Source: Candolleomyces eurysporus
Taxonomy: Eukaryota; Basidiomycota; Agaricomycetes; Agaricales; Psathyrellaceae
NCBI GenBank assembly: GCA_027579435.1
Contig: JANBPK010001317.1
Span: forward strand, 1-26,554
Reading direction: 5' to 3'
Length of the DNA: 26,554 nucleotides
The translations under genes and the position numbers were made by a program. Shown here in pieces: positions 20,001 through 26,554 of this stretch; position 1 is the stretch's first letter, and each line of letters opens with the position of its first letter. The notes beneath the pieces are model-generated. The model was given only the letters and a program-made list of their open reading frames with translations, made no database searches and was not told the DNA's origin.

Positions 20001-23000
20001 GTGGACGCCGTATTAGGGTTGTGCTTGTGTTGGAAGCCTTCATAGGCCAACGTGAGTAGAGCTCAGTATTTGATTGTCTGATTCCTAAAAATGGCGAATC
20101 ATTAGTTGACCTCACCCACATGGACCTCTTCACAAAAATCATCGAATGGGCGGGTGCGGATGAACATAACGATGTTCGGCGCTCATCCATCAGATTGATT
20201 TCAGCTATCTGCAAAGACCGGAATTTGACCTGTGCGTGAACTAGACTGAACACTCGAATGACTCTGAATGATCTTTTGTAGCAGAGATGTTGGAGGTAGT
20301 GAAGTCGGCCATCCTATCGGTCCAGGATAAAGTCCTCAACGAAGGCGACCCCAACGTACGCGCCCTATGGGTTCAATTCTTGGATGACATGGAAAAGCGT
20401 GGTACGGCTCTTTCCTGACATATCTTTTGCACCACCTTCTCTAAATTTTGCGCTCAGTGCTTTTCAAGTTCCCAGAAATTGTTCCGATCTTTGCAAAACT
20501 TTACGTTAAAACGGAAAGTGACACCAACCTGTTGAAAATGGCCCATGAGAATTTGTTACTAATAGAAAATGGTACGTACAGGAACATCTATTGCTTCGAG
20601 ATCTCATTTTGACTTGCTTGGCCCCAAGATCCTGAGTATATCAAGGCATTTGAAAGTGCCTTACCTCAGGATCTCGATGTATCCTTTCATGGTTCTCGTG
20701 AGCACTGGTCCACTACGACAAAATGGATTAAGCTACTGGTGCTTCTTTCTCGACGAGGTGCATTGCTTCCCCGGTCATTGAGAGACTGTCTGACTTTTCT
20801 TCTCCCAGCAACATTAAGTGAAAGAGTCGAAAAAAAATCTCGAACGTATTGGAAAGGATCTGAGGGACGAGATCGAAGACTCTTCACTTAGCGTTCAAGT
20901 CGAGGCTGATAAGAGCGAGTATCCAATTCCACCTGAGAAGCCGTGGACTGAGTGAATTTTTACAACAGGTGCTCTGGATTACATGCCTAAATCGACGCTC
21001 ACGCTGCATCTGCGTCGACGACTCTACAAAATTGGGCCGGATGACCGCAGGACTTGGGTCGATATCCTTGCGACAATTGGTGCATTTTGTACGCATTGTG
21101 CCTTCCTTCTCTCGTACTGACGGTGCTAATATGGAAAATTGCTGCCCTAGACCCATTTAGGTTCAAAGATGTGCCGAACATCCTTTTCCAGATGGCAATG
21201 CACGACCCTGACCCTACCGTTCAATCCGAGTGCCTCCAACGTCTAAGTCAACTCTCGGAGCACATCCTACTGCGTGTATCTCCAAAACTCACCCAAACCC
21301 TCGTCCGTGACACTGTCGACCATTTTGATGACTTTGTCAAGAGCGCGAATCAAAGAGTTCGGATCAGCCACATGCGGTTGCTCTCCGCATTCAAATTGCA
21401 CTATTCAGAAAACTGTAAGATTCACCGATTTTTCGTGCTCAAATTGCGGCTGAGGATGGCTATAGTAGAAATGTTGGAGCAAGTTCTCAAAAAGCTCTCC
21501 AATACAGCATTATCTGATTCCGACGACGACTATCACTTTGAAGCCGTCAAAACCTTTTCAAGTCTAACAGAACTAGATGATGGTGGACAGGACCGTTCAT
21601 ATCGTGACAAATGTCATCGGTTCGTAGACCCCATGGTAAAAGAGCACTGTTTCGGAGCCGGGCCTGAAGACAAAACGGAGAGGGTACGCCGATTGTGGGT
21701 CAAGTTGGCCACCCAAATCAGAGACAGTAAGACAATTCAAACGTGTTAAAGCCCATTCGCACACTATCTGACTCTGACTCTCACATGTAGCTACTAAGCT
21801 CACCAAGATTTTCGATGCCGCAGTCAAGGACGGCAGCTCCATTGTGCAGTCTGAGGGGATGGGTGCTTTACAACAGCTTCTCATTGAGGGTAATATGCTG
21901 CTTATTATTCGATATCTCCGAACTGATCCAAGTGCCTTGTAGCCGAGTTCAGGGAACCGCTAGCAAAAGGACTAGGAGAAGCGTTCGTTTCCTCACTTAG
22001 AGCGCCGGAGCATACAGACCGTGCTGTGACCGTGTTGATCACGGTCACAGCACCACCTAAACCTGAAAAAACAAAAGGTTCGGTCCAAGTTCCTCCGTAG
22101 TGATACACCATTAAAGCGGTCCTTTAAAGGTTCAGAAGAACGACATCAACTATGGGTTCAGATGGTTTTGCTACTCAGTCGGAATGGTTCGTATATTATA
22201 TTGCTGGCAGCTCGGAGCTTACTCACTGCTTTTAGTTGAATTCCAAGCCTTGCCAGAACTCATTGAAACGGTGATTAAGGAAAAAACAAGTGATGCCGCC
22301 TTCGAGTCCCAGGATACGTTTTGTTCCTTGTTCCAGAACAGTGAGCCTGTCTTTCTCAAAGCTTAAAGCTGGTAGAGGATTGATTGCCGAGTAGTCGAAC
22401 TGCGCGACCCAATCGACAATGTCCTACCCAAAGCCATAGAATCAGCACTGAAACTCAATGCGGGGCCCATTGTCCGTTTGGCCGCCATAAACCTGTTTGG
22501 AAAGATCATCGGATGTGTCCCTGACTACGGTGAGTGAACTAAGCTGTTTGCCATGACGTGAGGTTCAAACTCGATCAAAGGTGAAAGCCAGTCCAGATAC
22601 GAAGCCTTCTTTTTGGGACGTAACAGTGCGTAGATTATCGCAGATTGGCTTTCTCTGTTAACTCTTCCTGCAGGTGATTCACAGATCATGTCTCGATTGG
22701 CGGACATTGTGATCAAAGATGGTGATGGTGATATGCGAATTGCTGCCCTACAGGTTCTGAAGCTGGCTTGTCCTCGTATGTCATCTCACGCACCTTCGGT
22801 TCTCGCTATTGATCATGAATCGCCTTTTGCAGTCATTCGTTTTCGGGACGCCAACAAAGTCGCCTTCTGTAAGATTATCGAGACACTCTTGAAAGAACAG
22901 GGGAACAAAAAGCATCATTCAAACGCCAAGTCGGCTTTGGACAGCTTGGGTATTGTCTGTAACCTCTCCTTGATCATGTACTAACTGTAACATGGTTTAT

Positions 23001-24345
23001 AGTTCGGTTTGGGGACATTGCTTCCCTCTCCATTTCTCAAATGCTGAGAGCTGTTTTGATAGATGGCGGTCAAGAACTCCAGAACAGTGCAGGAAGGACA
23101 CTCTTCGATAATTTCGTAGCCTTCGCAATTGCAATTTCTCCATCAACAGCAACAATCACAGTTGCCGGAAAGGCTGTGGTGCAGCGACTCATAGAGAGTC
23201 GTAAGTATATTCACACTGTTTGATACGCTCTGGGTTTCGATATTTACCGTGCACACACAGTTCCGGCCGTAGAAGATACCGCTACCATCGTCGTTCATAC
23301 CTTGACCCCGATGCTTCGAAGCACGTCATTATTCACTCGCGCAACTGCTATTGAACTGCTTCTGAAACTGTATACAACGCATGGTAAGCGATATCAAATT
23401 GTGATAATTCAACCCAACTTTAGCCGTTTTACAGGCTATCCGAACCCAGAAATTTTCGAACCTGCCATACTTGAAATCATCGCTTTAGCACTTGATGAAA
23501 AGGACGACGTTGGAGAAATACGCATCACCGCAATCCAGCTTCTCGTGGCCTTGTCGTCAGGTCCTACATGTGAGTATATAGCAGCCTATTATCGTACAGA
23601 GCGCTCATTCTTTCCCAGCCTTGAAGAGCGTTGGAAGACAAGGGGCCCCAAAATCATGCACCGCAGCTAAAACTTCAGTGCTCGAACAAATTACGCCCTT
23701 GGCGACGAAGTTTATGGCGCTGCTTCACATTGATCGGTTGAGACCGTGTGTGGTACAACTACTCTCCCTGATGTCACTGGATCCAATGGGTAAGTTATTG
23801 CGCTTCCCATAACCAGCGCTCTTGGGTAACAGAGAACGCTTTCAGCCCGCCAAACAATAACTCTACGCATAGCCTCGGTGGCCCTTGGTCCTGAAAACCC
23901 TGCTCTTGTCGCTCATGTCGAGCTGCTGAGTCGCCTGATCTCGGATGGTGCGTACGGTCTCATCGTTGGCATAACCGCACGTTGGTTAAAATGTAAGATA
24001 GGACGCTTGCATGGATTGGCTACAGATTACTTGATGCTTTTCCTAGCACCACCACTGCTCACACGCCCGGAACTCGCCCCATACAAGCTCGAGATCCTGA
24101 CTGCGCTCTGGTGCCGATACGCCAGTGCTCGACACTTTCTGAGCCTTCTGATGAATGATGATGCACCTGTAAAGATCGGGGAAGGTAAAGACGACAGAGG
24201 TAATACGCGTCAGACGCTGCTTGAGTGGTTCACTCTTGCATTGTTTGGGCGCCATGTGATACGACACGAGGCTGATATATGGAAGGAGCGATGTGAGGGT
24301 TACTTGCGGCAGTCTGCCAACGGCATCAGGGGTCAGGGCGCCTAA
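17020..24345 (+). CDS. DUF6535 membrane protein with long HEAT/ARM-like repeat array
   Basis: This is one very large gene of about 1,880 aa; its biochemical role is unknown. Exons: 17020-17036, 17092-17272, 17331-18612, 18666-18788, 18849-19040, 19086-19322, 19389-19520, 19573-19872, 19938-20051, 20106-20231, 20282-20401, 20458-20571, 20629-20697, 20809-21079 (problem exon), 21151-21414, 21466-21726, 21791-21889, 21943-22077, 22130-22186, 22236-22340, 22395-22529, 22581-22625, 22674-22775, 22833-22949, 23003-23200, 23261-23383, 23435-23569, 23619-23789, 23846-23947, 24026-24345. A Gly/His-rich N-terminus leads into a DUF6535 domain: ARIWHLYLEDAE, then four hydrophobic helices at about 60-79, 119-144, 181-200 and 209-232. 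A ~250-residue linker follows, then repeated amphipathic helix pairs (for example DEVIPALVEVAL...VRQPALRLAKDMW and IVIKDGDGDMRIAALQVLKLA) resembling HEAT repeats up to the C-terminus. From exon 3 on, every intron is phase 1. The problem exon has an 8-A run at 20830-20837 that shifts frame by one and an in-frame TGA at 20953. The start is inferred: no ATG exists in frame in exon 2, and ATG 17020 splices in frame. It may be an intact gene with sequence errors or a young pseudogene. Confidence 0.78.
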
Positions 24346-25079
24346 TTGTATTCAAGTTGCACTGGACATATAATCATGTATGGCCAGCCATTTCTGTATT
24401 ATTAATCTTCCAATTCCACTCATAGTCCCCGAAANCACAAAATGAACTTGAACCTCCAGGTGCGCTACGACCAGATTCTTGATAGAATCCTAGCCTGGCG
24501 CCAACGTCTGCTCAATACTAAGGGACCATGCTTCATAAACGGCTCTCCAGGCAGTAAATCACCGGTATTTGCGCGTGAGTGACCGAGAAAAGGGTGGAGC
24601 TGGCTGCTCAGTGCTGAGGCCTGGGGGAGCGCCACGAGCTAAGCCCAAATTTCGGCCGGCGCAAGGCGTTTGTTTGTTGTCGCTTTGAGCCGAGTCGTTG
24701 ACGACCTTATTCTCAAAGGTCGCTTTACACAGCGAAAAAGCTGTTCCTGGGGTGTTCTTCTCAGTGGTCACTCATCGTGGTTTTACAGGCCAAACTGGAC
24801 ACCATTTAGGTGCCTGAGAGCTGCGCGATGCTCCCATTCCATAAGTATTCCACTAGAATTCTCTTTGTTCTCTGGATTTGGGACCAGCAGTTTACACCGC
24901 TAACTGAGCCCGAACCGTGATCACTGGGTAGCGCCTCGGCCACCGTCCTTGTAATACCTTCTCAAAAAAGTAGTAAAAATGGCCGGTGTACTCCTGAGCG
25001 AGAGACATTCCATAGATCTGCTTGATAGCTCTTCGACTTCCATACACAGTTAAAAGTCAACCTCCCGAGTAGTCCGGGG
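24346..25079. other. 3' flank of the DUF6535-HEAT gene, no gene recognised
   Basis: This holds the 3' UTR and intergenic sequence. A short open stretch after the N at 24436 (from the ATG at about 24442, reading MNLNLQVRYDQILDRILAWR) looks mildly protein-like. It has no family resemblance and may be a remnant. I see no RNA gene or repeat. Confidence 0.4.
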
Positions 25080-25910
25080 TTCTTGTCAGACCACTCAAGC
25101 GCCGAGTGCAAATTTGTGCGATGTCCGCTGATGTACCTTAGAAAATTGCTTATCATTATGTGTGACCACGTTATCATCGCCTTGTACCTGAAGTGGTCAG
25201 GACGTCAACGCGGAGAAGACCCACATAGCAAGGTCTTCCCACCGCGCGCTGGCTTGATAGGCGGCGGAAAGATGAGATTCGCCATGTTTGAGCGCGATTC
25301 TACTCTTTCTGTAACGCGGACCACAGGATCGTCCGTGACATTTTGCCTCTGATGACAACCCAGCGACGGCACCCTCTTCTTGATAGTCTCAAAAAGACTT
25401 GCTCCGCAAATAAGCTAATCGGGGAGCTGCCAATATACATCTGTCACCTCTGGGTCTAGGCGAATTTGGGGAACATAAAAGCATCGTATGACCCCCTTGG
25501 GCGCCTATCTTATCAAATATGCTATACCAACAGTTGAATCGGGCTTCCATCTGGCCATGACCATTTGTTTGTGCCGGCACCTGGTCAGCCACGGCCCCAC
25601 ATCGAGATGGGATCAAACCGTTTTCTGCTCTGCAATATAGCCTAATCGACGCTCAGAGCTGTAAACGTTTAACGTTCCTAAGCCAAACCCGTCTCACCGG
25701 GTTCAAGGTCCCGTGGAAGGGTCGTATGGCCCGTTGCGTTCTTATCAAGTAGGCTACTATTTAATAACAGTGGGTCCATGTCTGTTGTCTGCCTGTTCGT
25801 TTCTTCGAACCTGAGCGCACTTTCAGGGAATGGAAAAATTCGATAGTGAGGTGATGAGTTTCTACACGGCCCGCATGTCAAATTCGCCACTGAAAACTAT
25901 GATAGACATA
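25080..25910 (+). repeat. Diverged copy (B) of the DUF6535-HEAT upstream region, orphaned
   Basis: This matches copy A (16395-17036) in the same orientation: 25082-25200 with 16430-16545, 25590-25640 with 16725-16790, 25727-25830 with 16840-16945, and 25852-25907 with 16970-17035. Copy B is longer because an inner part is present twice (compare CCCCCTTGGGCGCC near 25490 with the CTACTATTTAATAACAG block near 25755). It retains AAATTCGCCACTGAAAACTATG, including an ATG equivalent to the start of the large gene, but no DUF6535 coding sequence follows. The TATA-like run of copy A is not conserved. Confidence 0.7.
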
Positions 25911-25949
25911 GTGGGAGCAGGCCGATGCTGCGCACGGCAGTTTGACCGA

Positions 25950-26554
25950 GGCATTTTTGATTTGCTAGCTATCATTTATTATGGAATTTTCTGACTGCTC
26001 AGAGTGCAGAGTTAACTTGAATATTATGAAATAAAAATCAATATTGGAAACTAGTGATAAATTGAAGTTGTTTGAAGATGCAGAACAGTAATGAAAGCGG
26101 ACAGTAGATATACAGGTGCAAGACTAATCATCTAAGCAGGACCTTGAAATGCCAAGGCTCCAGGTTGTATCTAGGCATTACCTTACAATCTGCTGCATGC
26201 TCTGCCATGGCTCTGTTTCAACATACTGACTTCAATTTCTGGTGCAAGAGAAGGGAGTTCATGAGGTTCAGAACAGAGGACACAATGTCTTCAATCTTGA
26301 GCATGATCAGTTGCTGCTAGCCAAGATTAAATGTGGTGTTCCTTCATGTGTTATGTGCCCAAGCAGCATATAGTTCTGTTTGCAAAAAAGTTGGCCAGGA
26401 CCCAAATTCCCACATGAGTGCAATTCTTTGAGCATTTAGCTGGCCTGCAGCTTGTGGCAGGTATACCTCAGCACCCAGAGTTTGGAAGAATGTAATTTTA
26501 TATTTGTTAGAAATCTGTAAATAAGAAAAATTGAACAATATATTAATCATAGTA
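25950..26554. mobile_element. CpG-depleted A+T-rich segment, probable decayed transposon
   Basis: From 25981 to the window end (574 bp) I count a single CpG (at about 26098), while TG and CA dinucleotides are common. The preceding 30 bp alone contain four CpGs. On the minus strand there are broken open stretches with protein-like runs (for example GAEVYLPQAAGQLNAQRIAL, and IEDIVSSVLNLMNSLLL in another frame) interrupted by stops. This fits an old, methylated and deaminated mobile element, but I could not assign a family. Confidence 0.45.

Noticed and set aside
20953..20968. A ~20-nt mini-intron removing the TGA at 20953
   Set aside because: All other introns here are 45 nt or longer, and introns of this size are not known in fungi.
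16188..24345. Shared CAGGGCGCCTAA at 16190, 16258 and the stop of the DUF6535-HEAT gene (24334-24345)
   Set aside because: Only 11-12 bp match with no similarity on either side, so it is probably chance.
25690..25735. tRNA-like TTCAAGG loop with GGG/CCC flanks
   Set aside because: The conserved C after the T-loop is absent and no acceptor, D or anticodon arms can be drawn.
16395..25910. Direct repeats A and B as long terminal repeats of a retrotransposon carrying the DUF6535-HEAT gene
   Set aside because: The repeats do not show TG...CA ends, no gag/pol, primer-binding site or polypurine tract is visible, the inner gene is richly intron-bearing, and the match ends at the start codon, which fits gene duplication better.

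Overview
The window looks like nuclear DNA of a mushroom-forming basidiomycete (Agaricomycete). The evidence is dense short introns (mostly 45-80 nt, GT-AG, with CTAAY/CTGAC-like branch sites), NACHT NTPases of the fungal NLR-like type, and a DUF6535 membrane protein, a family I know only from basidiomycetes. No prokaryotic, organellar or viral genes were seen. Eight isolated N bases occur (1631, 5225, 6915, 11483, 13058, 13095, 13272, 24436); at least three sit where a reading frame breaks.

Layout. (1) Positions 568-4541, minus strand, hold two conserved housekeeping genes: a seven-exon RuvB-like 1 AAA+ ATPase (RVB1/Pontin, 471 aa) and, upstream of it, single-exon TSR2, the chaperone of ribosomal protein eS26. 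(2) A divergent intergenic region leads to NACHT gene 1 (5340-7873, plus, four exons, about 784 aa). (3) From about 8575 to 15945 lies a segmentally duplicated region. Two direct copies of a roughly 1.6-kb unit, and one inverted partial copy, each carry a small spliced gene for a 75-residue double-stranded RNA-binding (dsRBD-like) protein. Copies 1 and 2 are intact and copy 3 is degenerate. NACHT gene 2 (10698 to about 13499) sits between copies 1 and 3. (4) At 15966-16351 is a small inverted-repeat, MITE-like element with an internal tandem duplication. (5) Positions 17020-24345 hold one very large gene of about 30 exons and about 1,880 aa: an N-terminal four-helix DUF6535 membrane domain followed by a long HEAT/ARM-like helical repeat array. 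Nearly every intron in the repeat array is phase 1, so the exons are symmetric cassettes. (6) The promoter and start-codon region of this gene (16395-17036) recurs in diverged form at 25080-25910. There it ends just after a start codon with no gene behind it. (7) The last ~600 bp is an A+T-rich, almost CpG-free segment, probably an old methylated transposon remnant.

How the parts may relate. RVB1 and TSR2 are conserved anchors. Everything to their right is accessory: NLR-like NTPases, multiplied small dsRBD genes and a recently duplicated DUF6535-HEAT gene. Their proximity fits a fast-evolving recognition or defence island, with an RNA-binding module, NTPase switches and a membrane-anchored scaffold. 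That functional link is inference only. All exon models were built by eye from splice signals, frame continuity and family resemblance.
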